Part shown: piece after piece, positions 6,986-15,989 of the stretch
How the letters are laid out: each line of letters begins with the position of its first letter
Numbering within the stretch: position 1 is the stretch's first letter
Made by a program: the position numbers and the translations under genes
Notes under the pieces: generated by a model
Databases searched by the model: none
Seen by the model: the letters and a program-made list of their open reading frames with translations, nothing else
What the model was told of the DNA's origin: nothing
Origin: Robiginitomaculum sp.
GTDB taxonomy: Bacteria; Pseudomonadota; Alphaproteobacteria; Caulobacterales; Maricaulaceae
DNA: 19,432 nucleotides
Direction of reading: 5' to 3'
Assembly: GCA_021647375.1 (NCBI GenBank)
Contig: JAKIUV010000056.1
Coordinates: 1 to 19,432 of the forward strand

Positions 6986-8072
6986 GTGGCTAACACAGTA
7001 TTCTGACGATTTCCAAGTGTTCAATTTGTTCAATTATATCACGTTTCGCACTGGCGGGGCGATTATGACATCTATGCTCATTGCTTTCATATTCGGGCCG
7101 AAATTGATCCGGGTTTTGCGGATGAAACAGGGCAAAGGCCAGCCCATCCGCGAGGACGGCCCCGAACGCCATATCATTGAAAAGGCGGGTACGCCAACTA
7201 TGGGCGGGTTGCTGATTTTGGTCTCCATAGGCATATCGACCTTGTTATGGGGGGATTTGAGCAACCGTTATCTATGGGTGGTTTTACTTGTGACGCTTGG
7301 TTTTGGGGCTATCGGATTTTATGATGATTATCTGAAGGTGTCGCGGCAAAACCCGAAAGGTTTCAGTGGTAAATTTAAACTGATTTTGGAGTTCGCAATC
7401 GCGGCCATCGCCGTCTATGTGGTGAGCATATCCGCACCCGGCGAGCCGCCGCATTTTGGCACGGGCTTGGCGGTGCCATTCTTAAAGTCGACCTTGTTTA
7501 ATCTCGGTATATTCTTCATTCCGTTCGGTTGCATCGTCATAGTCGGGGCATCAAATGCGGTAAATTTAACCGACGGTTTGGATGGGTTGGCTATTGTACC
7601 CGTAATGATAGCGGCTGCGAGTTTTTCTGCTATCGCCTATTTGGTCGGGCACGCGATTTATGCACCTTATTTGGGCGTGCCCTATGTACCGGGCAGCGGC
7701 GAGATTGTTATTGTGCTTGGTTCGATCATCGGGGCAGGGCTTGGCTTTCTTTGGTATAATGCGCCGCCCGCCATGATTTTTATGGGCGATACAGGATCGC
7801 TGGCACTGGGTGGTGCGCTAGGCAGTGCGGCGGTTGTCACCAAGCACGAAATTGTCTTGGCGATTATCGGCGGGCTGTTTGTCCTCGAAGCCGTGTCGGT
7901 CATTGTGCAGGTGGCGTCGTTTAAATTGACGGGTAAGCGGGTGTTTCGCATGGCACCGATCCATCACCATTATGAGAAAAAAGGTTGGGCCGAGCCGACC
8001 ATCGTTATTCGTTTTTGGATCATCGCCGTTATCTTGGCTATGATCGGGCTTTCAACACTTAAACTTAGATAG
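6975..8072 (+). CDS. mraY: phospho-MurNAc-pentapeptide translocase MraY
   Basis: MraY is the integral membrane enzyme that transfers phospho-MurNAc-pentapeptide from UDP to undecaprenyl phosphate, forming lipid I. The product is 365 aa with about ten hydrophobic segments, as usual. The catalytic and Mg-binding motifs are intact: DDYLKVSRQNPKG with D117 and D118, NLTDGLDG (197-204), MGDTGS with D272, and the MAPIHHHYEKKGW loop with H330-H332. ATG 6975 lies 8 bases after AAGGA and overlaps murF by 11 bases. A gap of 27 bases to murD follows, the largest inside the cluster. Confidence 0.97.
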   Translation: MLYEWLTQYSDDFQVFNLFNYITFRTGGAIMTSMLIAFIFGPKLIRVLRMKQGKGQPIREDGPERHIIEKAGTPTMGGLLILVSIGISTLLWGDLSNRYLWVVLLVTLGFGAIGFYDDYLKVSRQNPKGFSGKFKLILEFAIAAIAVYVVSISAPGEPPHFGTGLAVPFLKSTLFNLGIFFIPFGCIVIVGASNAVNLTDGLDGLAIVPVMIAAASFSAIAYLVGHAIYAPYLGVPYVPGSGEIVIVLGSIIGAGLGFLWYNAPPAMIFMGDTGSLALGGALGSAAVVTKHEIVLAIIGGLFVLEAVSVIVQVASFKLTGKRVFRMAPIHHHYEKKGWAEPTIVIRFWIIAVILAMIGLSTLKLR

Positions 8073-8099
8073 AGGAACTCTGTAGGGGGAGTTATAACC

Positions 8100-9545
8100 A
8101 TGATAGAAGCTGGCACATTTAAAGGTAAAACCACCGCCGTCTTTGGCCTAGGCCGAAGCGGGATTACGGCGGCGCTGTCTCTGCAAAAAGGTGGTGCTAA
8201 GGTTTTGGCCTGGGACGATAATGAAGCCAGCCGCAAGGTTGCCGAGGAAGAGGGTGTTCGTGTTGTCGATTTGCAAACAGCCGATTGGAAAACCATAGAC
8301 GAATTAGTGTTGTCGCCCGGCGTCCCCCACGAATTACCCAAAGCCCATTGGAGTGCCGAGAAAGCCAAAGCGGCGGACGTGCCGATTATTTGCGACATAG
8401 AAATCTTTGCCCGCGAGGTCATGGCGCGCGCCCCGGAACGCCGCCCGAATATTATCGCGATTACGGGCACAAATGGTAAATCAACCACCACATCCCTCAT
8501 TGGGCATATCTTGTCCGAGGCTGGCCGCGACGCGCAGGTCGGCGGCAATATCGGGCGTGGTGTGCTGGATTTAGAGAGTATTTATGCGGGTGCCAATTAT
8601 GTATTGGAGCTGTCGTCTTATCAGTTGGAGCGTACCTTTAGCCTGAAAGCAAATGCGGCGGTTTTCCTCAACCTGACACCAGATCATCTGGACAGGCACG
8701 GCGATATGAAAGGTTATGAGAAAGCTAAAATACGGGTGTTTGATAATCAGACCAAAGAGGATGCAGCTATCATAGGGGTTGATGGCCCCGAAGGTAAACG
8801 CACTTGCTCGCGCTTGCTCGCCGCGAACGGAAGACGGGTTTTACCTATATCCGGCAAGCGCTCTTTGGGGCGTGGGGTTTGCGTCATTAAAGGCAAGCTT
8901 TATTCCATTATGGACGGGCAATGCCAAATGATTGTTGATTTAAACAAGGCTATCGGTCTTGACGGTCAACATAATTGGCAAAATGCGGCGGCGGCCTATG
9001 CGGCTGTGCGGGCGATTGGCCTGAAGCCCGAAGCCATCGGCCAAGCCATTTTGACATTCCCTGGTCTTGAACACCGCCTTGAAAATATTGGTAAAGTCGG
9101 CCCGGTCAAATATGTCAATGACAGCAAAGCCACCAATGTGGATGCAGCGGCGCAGGCGCTGGGGACTTATGATAATATCTATTGGATTGCAGGCGGCCAG
9201 GCCAAAGACGGTGGTATCGCCGACCTCGCCCCGCATTTTAAAAATATCACCCGGGCTTATCTTATAGGTGAGGCGGCGGGCGATTTTGAGGCTACCTTGA
9301 AAGATAACAAAATCTCGGCGAAAGTTTCCAAAGAGCTACACATGGCGATTATGTGCGCTACCAAAGACGCGCTGGCGTCCCGTGCGCCAAACCCTGTGGT
9401 TTTGCTTTCGCCAGCTTGCGCCAGCTTTGACCAGTTCAAAAACTTTGAAATTCGTGGCGATGCATTTCGAAGCCAGGTACAAAAAATTATCGACATGTTC
9501 GAGCGCGAAAAAACGAACGCCACCCTAAATGCGGGCGCAGCATGA
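8100..9545 (+). CDS. murD: UDP-MurNAc-L-alanine:D-glutamate ligase MurD
   Basis: MurD adds D-glutamate as the second residue of the stem peptide. The product is 481 aa, somewhat longer than the E. coli enzyme but normal for alphaproteobacteria. Motifs in order are a Rossmann-like start (AVFGLGRSGITAAL), LSPGVP, the P-loop GTNGKSTTT (123-131), ELSSYQLE, LNLTPDHLDRH, NDSKATNVDAA and SPACASFDQF near the C-terminus. Translation restarts here after the 27-base gap, from a strong ribosome binding site, AGGGGGAG at 8084-8091, 8 bases before the ATG. The stop overlaps ftsW by ATGA. Confidence 0.96.
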   Translation: MIEAGTFKGKTTAVFGLGRSGITAALSLQKGGAKVLAWDDNEASRKVAEEEGVRVVDLQTADWKTIDELVLSPGVPHELPKAHWSAEKAKAADVPIICDIEIFAREVMARAPERRPNIIAITGTNGKSTTTSLIGHILSEAGRDAQVGGNIGRGVLDLESIYAGANYVLELSSYQLERTFSLKANAAVFLNLTPDHLDRHGDMKGYEKAKIRVFDNQTKEDAAIIGVDGPEGKRTCSRLLAANGRRVLPISGKRSLGRGVCVIKGKLYSIMDGQCQMIVDLNKAIGLDGQHNWQNAAAAYAAVRAIGLKPEAIGQAILTFPGLEHRLENIGKVGPVKYVNDSKATNVDAAAQALGTYDNIYWIAGGQAKDGGIADLAPHFKNITRAYLIGEAAGDFEATLKDNKISAKVSKELHMAIMCATKDALASRAPNPVVLLSPACASFDQFKNFEIRGDAFRSQVQKIIDMFEREKTNATLNAGAA

Positions 9546-10675
9546 TAACGCGTTCGCGCACAAACCGTTTTGTTGTGCTGGAATGGTGGCGCAGTATTGA
9601 CCGGGTTACGCTCGGGCTTTTTGTTGCATTGCTAATCTTTGGATTGATACTGTCCATGGCGGCTAGCCCGGCGGCGGCCAATAGGCTTGGTTATAATAAT
9701 CCGTTTTTCTTTTTGAAACGTCAAAGTTTTTTTGTGCTTATGGGGTTGGCTGGGGCGGTATTTGTATCCATGCTTCCCCTAACCAATGCGCGGCGTATCG
9801 GAGTGTTGGCGCTATTGGGCGCGATTGCCGTGATGGTGGTGCTGCCAGAACTTGGCCACAAAGTCAAAGGGGCGACGCGCTGGATACGGGTCGGACCGTT
9901 GTCCTTGCAGCCTTCGGAATTTGCCAAACCGGGCTTTATCGTCTTTGCCGCATGGATGTTTTCCGTGCGCAAGCGAAGCCCTGAATTCCCGGGTGTTGCA
10001 ATTTTGTTTCTGGTCTATGCCGTGTTGATATTCCTCTTGATAGGCCAACCGGATTTTGGCCAGTCATTCTTGCTAACCTTGTGTTTTGGCGCGGTGTTTT
10101 TCTTTGCCGGCTTGTCGATTAGGTGGCTCGGTATTTTAGCCGGGCTGTCAATAGTTGGCGGTTTGGCAGCTTTTAAATTTTTGCCTCATGTTAATGACCG
10201 CATAAGTCGGTTTTTAAACCCCGAGGGTTCCGACACATACCAGACGGACAAGGCGCTGGAAGCTATTGCTAACGGCGGATTATTTGGGCGCGGGCCGGGT
10301 GAGGGGTATATTAAAAACCAACTGCCCGATGCCCATACAGATTTTATTTTTGCTGTGGCGGTGGAAGAATTTGGTTTTTTGCTATCGGCAGGACTAATCT
10401 TGTTAATCGCCGCATTCGTTGCGCGGAGTTTCAGAAATGCTCTGCACCTTAATGATTATTTTTCTCAATTGGTCGTGGCAGGGCTTGCGACTATGATTGG
10501 TTTGCAAACAATGATTAATTTAGCGGTGAACTTGAATATGGCACCGCCTAAGGGCATGACTTTGCCGTTTATTTCTTATGGCGGTTCGTCCATGTTGGCC
10601 TTGTGTTTTTCTGCCGGGTTGATCCTTGCGTTTTCGCGTAAACGACCCGGTGCTTATGGGTTTGGCGTGATATGA
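9542..10675 (+). CDS. ftsW: septal SEDS peptidoglycan glycosyltransferase FtsW
   Basis: FtsW polymerises lipid II into glycan strands at the septum, paired with FtsI. The product is 377 aa with about ten membrane segments, typical of SEDS proteins. Conserved features are KGATRWIRVGPLSLQPSE, GQPDFGQS, GGLFGRGPGEG, the DAHTDFIFAVAVEE loop, whose Asp267 corresponds to the likely catalytic residue, and GMTLPFISYGGSS near the C-terminus. FtsW rather than RodA is inferred from its place between murD and murG. Both ends overlap the neighbours by ATGA. Confidence 0.95.
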   Translation: MITRSRTNRFVVLEWWRSIDRVTLGLFVALLIFGLILSMAASPAAANRLGYNNPFFFLKRQSFFVLMGLAGAVFVSMLPLTNARRIGVLALLGAIAVMVVLPELGHKVKGATRWIRVGPLSLQPSEFAKPGFIVFAAWMFSVRKRSPEFPGVAILFLVYAVLIFLLIGQPDFGQSFLLTLCFGAVFFFAGLSIRWLGILAGLSIVGGLAAFKFLPHVNDRISRFLNPEGSDTYQTDKALEAIANGGLFGRGPGEGYIKNQLPDAHTDFIFAVAVEEFGFLLSAGLILLIAAFVARSFRNALHLNDYFSQLVVAGLATMIGLQTMINLAVNLNMAPPKGMTLPFISYGGSSMLALCFSAGLILAFSRKRPGAYGFGVI

Positions 10676-11754
10676 CAAAGCGGATACTATTGGCGGCGGG
10701 CGGCACAGGCGGACATATGTTCCCGGCGCAAGCGCTGGCGGAATATTTGAAAGACCAAAATTGGGAAATAGCATTGATGACCGATGCGCGGGGGCATAAA
10801 CATGCTGGTAATATTCCGGCAGGTCAGATCATCGAGGTTGAGGCGGCCAGTATTTCACCGCGCCGTCCCATTCGCGCACTTGGTGGTACCATAAAATTAA
10901 TGCGCGGTGTCAAAACCGCCAAAGCGTTTATCAAGGACTGGCAGCCCAATATCGTCGTTGGCTTTGGTGGCTACCCGGCTTTCCCGGCCATGAAAGCGGC
11001 GCAAGTCTTGGGCGTACCGACAATCTTGCATGAGCAAAACGCCGTGCTTGGGCGGGTCAACCGGATGTTTGCGGCCAAAGCCAATATGGTGGTGTCGGGG
11101 TTTGAGGTGCTGGAGAAACTGCCAGCAGATGCTAATTGGAAAGTGTTAGGAAATCCACTACGCGGGGCAGTGGCGAAAGCCTGCGCGCGGACATATGCCC
11201 CACCGAAACACACTATCAACTTGCTAATCGTTGGTGGTTCCCTAGGAGCGCGGTTACTCAGTGAAACAGTGCCACAAGCAATAGCACTCCTTTCGGATGA
11301 TTTGCGTGCGCGTTTGTCCGTTGTCCAGCAAACCCGCAAAGAGAGCCTAGATTTTGCCAAAGGCATTTACGACAAAGCAGGCGTCGAGGCTGTCTGCGCG
11401 CCTTTTTTCACAGATATAGAAACCCATCTTGCCAAAGCCCATTTTGTGATAGCGCGGGCAGGGGCATCTAGCGTGTCGGAAATAGCAGCTATGGGGCTGC
11501 CGTCTTTACTCGTCCCATTGAAAATAGCTATGGACGACCACCAGAGCATAAATGCTCTTTCCCTAAAAAACCTAAATGCTGCCTACATTTTGCCTGAATC
11601 GGAGTTTACGCCGGAGATAGTTAAATCTATTCTCACGGAGAAATTAAATGATTCGTCCTGGCTTAAAACCGCTTCCGAGGCAGCCCTTAGTGCCGCCAAA
11701 CCCGAAGCCACAGCTGATTTGGCAGAATGCGTCATCCAAACAGCAACTGAGTAA
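10672..11754 (+). CDS. murG: UDP-GlcNAc:lipid I N-acetylglucosaminyltransferase MurG
   Basis: MurG is the peripheral membrane GT-B enzyme that adds GlcNAc to lipid I to make lipid II. The product is 360 aa. The first glycine-rich loop AAGGTGGHMFPA spans residues 8-19 (GGTGGH at 10-15). It is followed by VGFGGYPAFP, HEQNAVLGRVNR starting at H120, GGSLGARLLSE in the second domain, and the donor-binding segment RAGASSVSEIAAMGLPS followed by DDHQSINA. The start overlaps ftsW by ATGA. The stop is 13 bases upstream of the chosen murC start, so this is one of the few junctions without overlap. Confidence 0.96.
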   Translation: MTKRILLAAGGTGGHMFPAQALAEYLKDQNWEIALMTDARGHKHAGNIPAGQIIEVEAASISPRRPIRALGGTIKLMRGVKTAKAFIKDWQPNIVVGFGGYPAFPAMKAAQVLGVPTILHEQNAVLGRVNRMFAAKANMVVSGFEVLEKLPADANWKVLGNPLRGAVAKACARTYAPPKHTINLLIVGGSLGARLLSETVPQAIALLSDDLRARLSVVQQTRKESLDFAKGIYDKAGVEAVCAPFFTDIETHLAKAHFVIARAGASSVSEIAAMGLPSLLVPLKIAMDDHQSINALSLKNLNAAYILPESEFTPEIVKSILTEKLNDSSWLKTASEAALSAAKPEATADLAECVIQTATE

Positions 11755-11767
11755 CGGAACACCAAAT

Positions 11768-13192
11768 ATGCAAACGCAAATGCCATTCGAAACCGGGCCA
11801 ATACATTTTGTCGGCATAGGCGGCATTGGTATGAGCGGTATTGCCGAGGTGATGCTCAATCTTGGTTATCAGGTGCAAGGCTCGGATATACGCGAAAGCG
11901 ATATTGTCAAACGGCTCAGGCGGTTAGGCGCAACGATATATATGGGCCAAAAGGCCGAACAGGTTCATGGGGCAGGCGCCGTAGTTGTGTCTACGGCCAT
12001 TCCGCAAGATAATGTGGAAATGGTTGAAGCTAGGTCTATGGCCATCCCAGTGGTGCGCCGCGCCGAAATGCTTGCCGAATTGATGCGGCTTAAATGGGCG
12101 GTAGCAGTTGGCGGCACCCACGGCAAGACAACTACCACATCTATGGTGGCGGCGCTGCTCGACGGCGGAGGGCTTGACCCGACAGTGATTAACGGCGGCA
12201 TTATCAATGCTTATGGTGCCAATGCCAAGCTCGGTGAAGGCAAATGGATGGTGGTAGAAGCCGACGAAAGTGACGGCTCGTTCTTAAAACTGTTCCCGAC
12301 CGTGGCCATCGTAACCAATATCGACCCGGAGCATATGGAGCATTATGGTGATTTCGATAATCTGAGAGCGGCTTTTGATAAATTTATAGAAAACTTGCCG
12401 TTTTACGGCTTCGCGGTTCTATGTATCGACCACCCCGAAGTGCAAGCTTTGGTCAGTCGGGTTACAGACCGCAAAGTCGTAACTTACGGCTTTAGCCCGC
12501 AAGCCGATGTGCGCATAGAAAACTTGCATTTCGAAAATGGCGGTGCCGTATTTGATGTGGTGTTTCGCTCACGCCCCAATAAAGGGCGTGATGACGAAGT
12601 GCGCTGGGATGATTTGACGCTTCCTATGGCTGGTGATCATAATGCGCAAAATGCGCTGGCCGCGATTGCGGTTGCCTATGAATTGGGCTTAAATGAAGAG
12701 CAAGTTCGCGCGGGTCTCAAAGGTTTTGCAGGTGTCAAACGCCGCTTCACCCATGTTGGTAATTGGAACGGTGCTACAATCATTGATGATTATGGCCATC
12801 ATCCGGTGGAAATTGCAGCAGTACTAAAAGCCGCCCGTCAAGTGTGTGATGGTAAAATCCACGCGGTTGTCCAACCCCACAGATATTCCCGCTTGCAAGA
12901 CTTGTTCGATGAATTTTGCACTTGTTTTAATGATGCAGATACAGTCTATGTCACCGATGTCTATGCAGCGGGTGAAACGCCAATTGATGGTGTGAGCGGT
13001 GACGCTCTTGTCGAGGGATTGGCGCGACATGGTCACCGTAGTGCTGCAAGCGTCACACGCGAAACCTTAGCTTCGTCATTAAGATTAAACATCGAGTCAG
13101 GTGATTATGTGGTATGCTTAGGCGCAGGCGATATTACATTTTGGGCAGCAGAACTGGCCGAAAAACTTGGCGTAAAAAGGAAACAAGCTTAG
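11768..13192 (+). CDS. murC: UDP-N-acetylmuramate:L-alanine ligase MurC
   Basis: MurC adds the first amino acid, L-alanine, to UDP-MurNAc. From ATG 11768 the product is 474 aa, the normal length. Motifs are the N-terminal dinucleotide-like loop VGIGGIGMSGIAEV, the P-loop GTHGKTTTT starting at G116, EADESDGSF, NIDPEHMEHYG, DDYGHHPVEI and QPHRYSRL. The frame is open back to 11648 inside murG. I place the start at 11768 because the family begins just before the VGIGGIG loop and because GGA at 11756-11758 is a weak ribosome binding site. ATG 11780 is a possible alternative. One base separates the stop from murB. Confidence 0.95.
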   Translation: MQTQMPFETGPIHFVGIGGIGMSGIAEVMLNLGYQVQGSDIRESDIVKRLRRLGATIYMGQKAEQVHGAGAVVVSTAIPQDNVEMVEARSMAIPVVRRAEMLAELMRLKWAVAVGGTHGKTTTTSMVAALLDGGGLDPTVINGGIINAYGANAKLGEGKWMVVEADESDGSFLKLFPTVAIVTNIDPEHMEHYGDFDNLRAAFDKFIENLPFYGFAVLCIDHPEVQALVSRVTDRKVVTYGFSPQADVRIENLHFENGGAVFDVVFRSRPNKGRDDEVRWDDLTLPMAGDHNAQNALAAIAVAYELGLNEEQVRAGLKGFAGVKRRFTHVGNWNGATIIDDYGHHPVEIAAVLKAARQVCDGKIHAVVQPHRYSRLQDLFDEFCTCFNDADTVYVTDVYAAGETPIDGVSGDALVEGLARHGHRSAASVTRETLASSLRLNIESGDYVVCLGAGDITFWAAELAEKLGVKRKQA

Positions 13193-13193
13193 C

Positions 13194-14123
13194 ATGACCT
13201 TCCCCGCCTTACTTCACCGACTGCCCGAAGTAAGAGGGAGTTTGAAAGAAAATGTACCTCTCGCACCCTATACATGGTTGCGTGTGGGGGGTGTAGCGCA
13301 GGCTTTGTTTATCCCTAAGGACGAAGCTGATTTAGCTTTGTTTCTAGCGCAAGTCCCGCTCGATATTCCGGTGCAAGTATTGGGAGTGGCGTCCAATACA
13401 TTGGTGCGCGACGGCGGTGTACCGGGTGTGACCATTCGCTTAGGCCCTGCATTTGCCAAGGTCGAGATATTGGATAATTACCATATTAGAGCCGGGGCGG
13501 CTTGTCTGGATTCTTTTCTGGCGAAAAAAGCTGGAGCCTCCAGCATTGGTGGGTTGGAATTTTACGTGGGAATTCCCGGTACTATTGGCGGTGCGCTACG
13601 CATGAATGCTGGTTGTTACGGTGATGAAACTAAGGATATTGTACGCGAAGTTATTGCCCTCGACAGGCGTGGTCAACGCCAAATTATTCCAGTCGCTGAA
13701 ATGGGGTATAGTTATCGGCATTGTGATCTGCCCTCCGATTTAATTTTTATCGAAGCTCTATTCCAAGGCTTTGAAAAACATCCTAGCCATATTTTCACCC
13801 GCATGGCAGGCATTAAAGAAGACCGGGAACGCTCTCAGCCGCTCAAGGAAAAAACTGGCGGTTCAACCTTTAAAAACCCCGACCCAAAAAAATCGGGCGG
13901 GCGAGGCGCATGGCAAGTGATTGATGCGGCTGGCGGGCGCGGATTTAAGGTCGGGGGCGCGGTAATGTCGGAAAAGCACTGTAATTTCATGATAAATGTT
14001 GATGAGGCTACAGCCAGTGATTTGGAGAAATTGGGCGAAACTATCCGCCAAAAAGTCCGGGACACTCAGGGGATTGATCTGGAATGGGAAATTCGCCGTA
14101 TTGGCATAAAGAAAGGAGGGTAG
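13194..14123 (+). CDS. murB: UDP-N-acetylenolpyruvoylglucosamine reductase MurB
   Basis: MurB is the FAD-dependent enzyme that reduces UDP-GlcNAc-enolpyruvate with NADPH to UDP-MurNAc. The product is 309 aa, matching the shorter type II form found outside the E. coli group. FAD-binding features are RVGGVAQALFIP and SNTLVRDGGVPG, then GIPGTIGGALRMNAGCYG starting at residue 126. GGSTFKNP holds the proton-donor serine, S224. Near the C-terminus, MSEKHCNFMIN supplies a conserved glutamate, E260. An AAGGAA element lies about 11 bases before the ATG. The partner enzyme MurA is not in the window. Confidence 0.96.
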   Translation: MTFPALLHRLPEVRGSLKENVPLAPYTWLRVGGVAQALFIPKDEADLALFLAQVPLDIPVQVLGVASNTLVRDGGVPGVTIRLGPAFAKVEILDNYHIRAGAACLDSFLAKKAGASSIGGLEFYVGIPGTIGGALRMNAGCYGDETKDIVREVIALDRRGQRQIIPVAEMGYSYRHCDLPSDLIFIEALFQGFEKHPSHIFTRMAGIKEDRERSQPLKEKTGGSTFKNPDPKKSGGRGAWQVIDAAGGRGFKVGGAVMSEKHCNFMINVDEATASDLEKLGETIRQKVRDTQGIDLEWEIRRIGIKKGG

Positions 14124-14127
14124 TGCT

Positions 14128-15069
14128 ATGGTTGAAAAAATTGCAATTCTTATGGGCGGTTTGTCCGCCGAGCGCGAAGTCTCCATAGTTTCAGGTGAGG
14201 CCGTTGATGCAGCCTTGGTCGCCGAAGGGTTCAAAACTGTAAAAATAGATGCAGGCCAGGATTTATGGGCGCAATTAACCCGCACTAACCCTGACATTAT
14301 TTTCAATTGTCTGCACGGGGTTTGGGGTGAAGACGGCAGGGTTCAGGGCGTATTGGATTTATTCGGCAAGCCTTATACACACAGCGGCGTGTTATCGTCG
14401 GCTCTGGCTATGGATAAACACCGTGCCAAGATCGTGCTAAAAGCGGCTGGCATTCGTGTGCCGTTTGGTAAATTGGTTGACCGTCAATTGGCGGCGCAAG
14501 AACATGTGTTACCACGCCCTTATGTAATCAAGCCAAACTGTGAGGGTTCCAGTGTCGGGGTCTATATCATCCCCAAAAGTACCAATCGTCCGCCCCTAGA
14601 CATAGCTATGAACGAGAAAATGGGCGAACAGGTTTTGGCCGAGCGGTTTGCGCCTGGACGGGAGTTGACCGTAGCCGTGATGAACGGCAAAGCTTTGTGC
14701 GTTACAGAAATTATCGCACACACGGACTTTTATGATTACGAGGCCAAATATGCCGAAGGCGGTTCTAGCCATGTGGTTCCGGCAAAAATTCCAAAACAGG
14801 CCGCGAAAATCTGCATGGACTGGGCCGAAAAAGCCCATATGGCTCTTGGGTGCCGGGGGCTTACACGTTCGGATTTCCGTTATGACGATGAAAAAATATC
14901 AAAAAAACCGACAAAAAAGGATATAGTAAACAAAATCGTAATGCTTGAACTCAATACTCAACCGGGAATGACCCCAAAATCACTCGCGCCTGAACAGGCG
15001 GAAGCGACGGGGATGAATTTTCGCCAGCTTTGTCGCTGGATAGTTGAGGATGCTACATGGCCAAGATAG
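14128..15069 (+). CDS. ddl: D-alanine--D-alanine ligase
   Basis: Ddl is an ATP-grasp enzyme that joins two D-alanines, giving the dipeptide used by MurF. The product is 313 aa, as usual. The N-terminal domain has MGGLSAEREVSIVSG and HGVWGEDG (63-70). KPNCEGSSVGV begins at the ATP-binding lysine K135. The metal-binding segment is LELNTQPGMTP (273-283). The gene has the best ribosome binding site in the cluster, AAGGAGGG at 14113-14120, 7 bases before the ATG. Its last 13 bases overlap ftsQ, the usual next gene. No change suggesting D-Ala-D-Lac specificity was noticed, but this was not tested in detail. Confidence 0.95.
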   Translation: MVEKIAILMGGLSAEREVSIVSGEAVDAALVAEGFKTVKIDAGQDLWAQLTRTNPDIIFNCLHGVWGEDGRVQGVLDLFGKPYTHSGVLSSALAMDKHRAKIVLKAAGIRVPFGKLVDRQLAAQEHVLPRPYVIKPNCEGSSVGVYIIPKSTNRPPLDIAMNEKMGEQVLAERFAPGRELTVAVMNGKALCVTEIIAHTDFYDYEAKYAEGGSSHVVPAKIPKQAAKICMDWAEKAHMALGCRGLTRSDFRYDDEKISKKPTKKDIVNKIVMLELNTQPGMTPKSLAPEQAEATGMNFRQLCRWIVEDATWPR

Positions 15070-15980
15070 GGCAAAAAAAAGGTAAGGCAAAATTCACAGC
15101 CAAAAGAGGGCTAGGGGGCGCAAGGCGGATCAGTCCACTGAAACCCGGATTGAACGGCGCCCGCAACTGGGCGACGGCGCAAATCCGTGGTGCCAGCTAT
15201 TCCCGACAAAAAATGACGAGGCTCATTCTCGCAAGCTTGGCTTTGGTAATTGCCGTGCTTTGGGGCGGGTTATGGCTTGGCGGTTTCACACCCAATATCA
15301 CATCGGGCTTTGACCGCTTCACCAAGCAGAAATTGGTCAATATGGGTTTCGTCGTCAAATATGTTGATGTGGTTGGAGAGGGTAGAGTGCGTGAAGATAG
15401 AGTGCGCGAAATGCTCGGTGTAAGGCCTGGCGATTATCTTTTTGATATGGATATAGGGAATGCTCAAAAACGTATTCAATCCCTTAGTTGGGTCGAAACG
15501 GCAGTTGTGCGCCGCCTGTGGCCAAACCGAATCGTTGTACATATTAATGAACGTCGCCCCTATGCTCTTTGGCAAAGCAACCAACAAATCCGAGTGATTG
15601 ATGGTTCTGGCGCAGTGATAATGGCCGCTGATACTCGCGAGTTTTCTGATCTTCCTTTTGTTGTTGGTAAGGGTGCCGCAGACCAAGCACAAATGGTTTG
15701 GGATATGCTCAAGGCACATCCAGATATATTAGAAAACACAGAAGCGCTCGTCTATGTCGGGGAGCGGCGCTGGGATATTGTCTTTAGGGACGGTATGCGG
15801 ATATTGTTGCCCGAGCAAAACCCTGCCGTAGCATTGCAGAGGTTTGATACTTATAACCGGAAACATGGTTTGCTCGGACTGGACTTGGCGCGTATAGATA
15901 TGCGGGTCAAAGGGCGTTTGACCCTAAAGCCGAATCCGGTAGAAAAGCCCCGGAAAAATCGTCTGCAGACAAAAGCATAA
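15057..15980 (+). CDS. ftsQ: cell division protein FtsQ
   Basis: FtsQ is a bitopic divisome protein that binds FtsL/FtsB and links early to late division proteins. The product is 307 aa. A basic cytoplasmic region of about 55 residues precedes one membrane segment (about 56-76, with LILASLALVIAVLW). A periplasmic POTRA domain follows (about 85-155), containing VREMLGVRPGDYLFDMD and LSWVETAVVRRLWPNRIVV. Next comes the FtsQ beta domain, beginning near NERRPYALWQ, and a basic tail. ATG 15057 is supported by GAGGA at 15046-15050 inside ddl, which it overlaps by 13 bases. The stop is 9 bases before ftsA. Confidence 0.93.
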   Translation: MAKIGQKKGKAKFTAKRGLGGARRISPLKPGLNGARNWATAQIRGASYSRQKMTRLILASLALVIAVLWGGLWLGGFTPNITSGFDRFTKQKLVNMGFVVKYVDVVGEGRVREDRVREMLGVRPGDYLFDMDIGNAQKRIQSLSWVETAVVRRLWPNRIVVHINERRPYALWQSNQQIRVIDGSGAVIMAADTREFSDLPFVVGKGAADQAQMVWDMLKAHPDILENTEALVYVGERRWDIVFRDGMRILLPEQNPAVALQRFDTYNRKHGLLGLDLARIDMRVKGRLTLKPNPVEKPRKNRLQTKA

Positions 15981-15989
15981 GAGGGCGCA

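Noticed and set aside
8801..8820. 10-bp near-tandem repeat CACTTGCTCG / CGCTTGCTCG in murD
   Set aside because: It lies within an intact coding frame, the period is not a multiple of three, and the protein shows no repeat. It looks like chance.
11648..11767. Extension of murC 40 codons upstream into murG
   Set aside because: The extension overlaps the murG C-terminus in another frame and gives a proline-rich sequence unlike any MurC N-terminus. The conserved VGIGGIG loop is expected close to the start.
15381..15410. 15-bp imperfect tandem repeat in ftsQ (GRVRE / DRVRE)
   Set aside because: The POTRA segment is no longer than in typical FtsQ proteins, so there is no sign of a recent duplication. 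The repeat probably reflects similar codons for Arg-Val-Arg-Glu.
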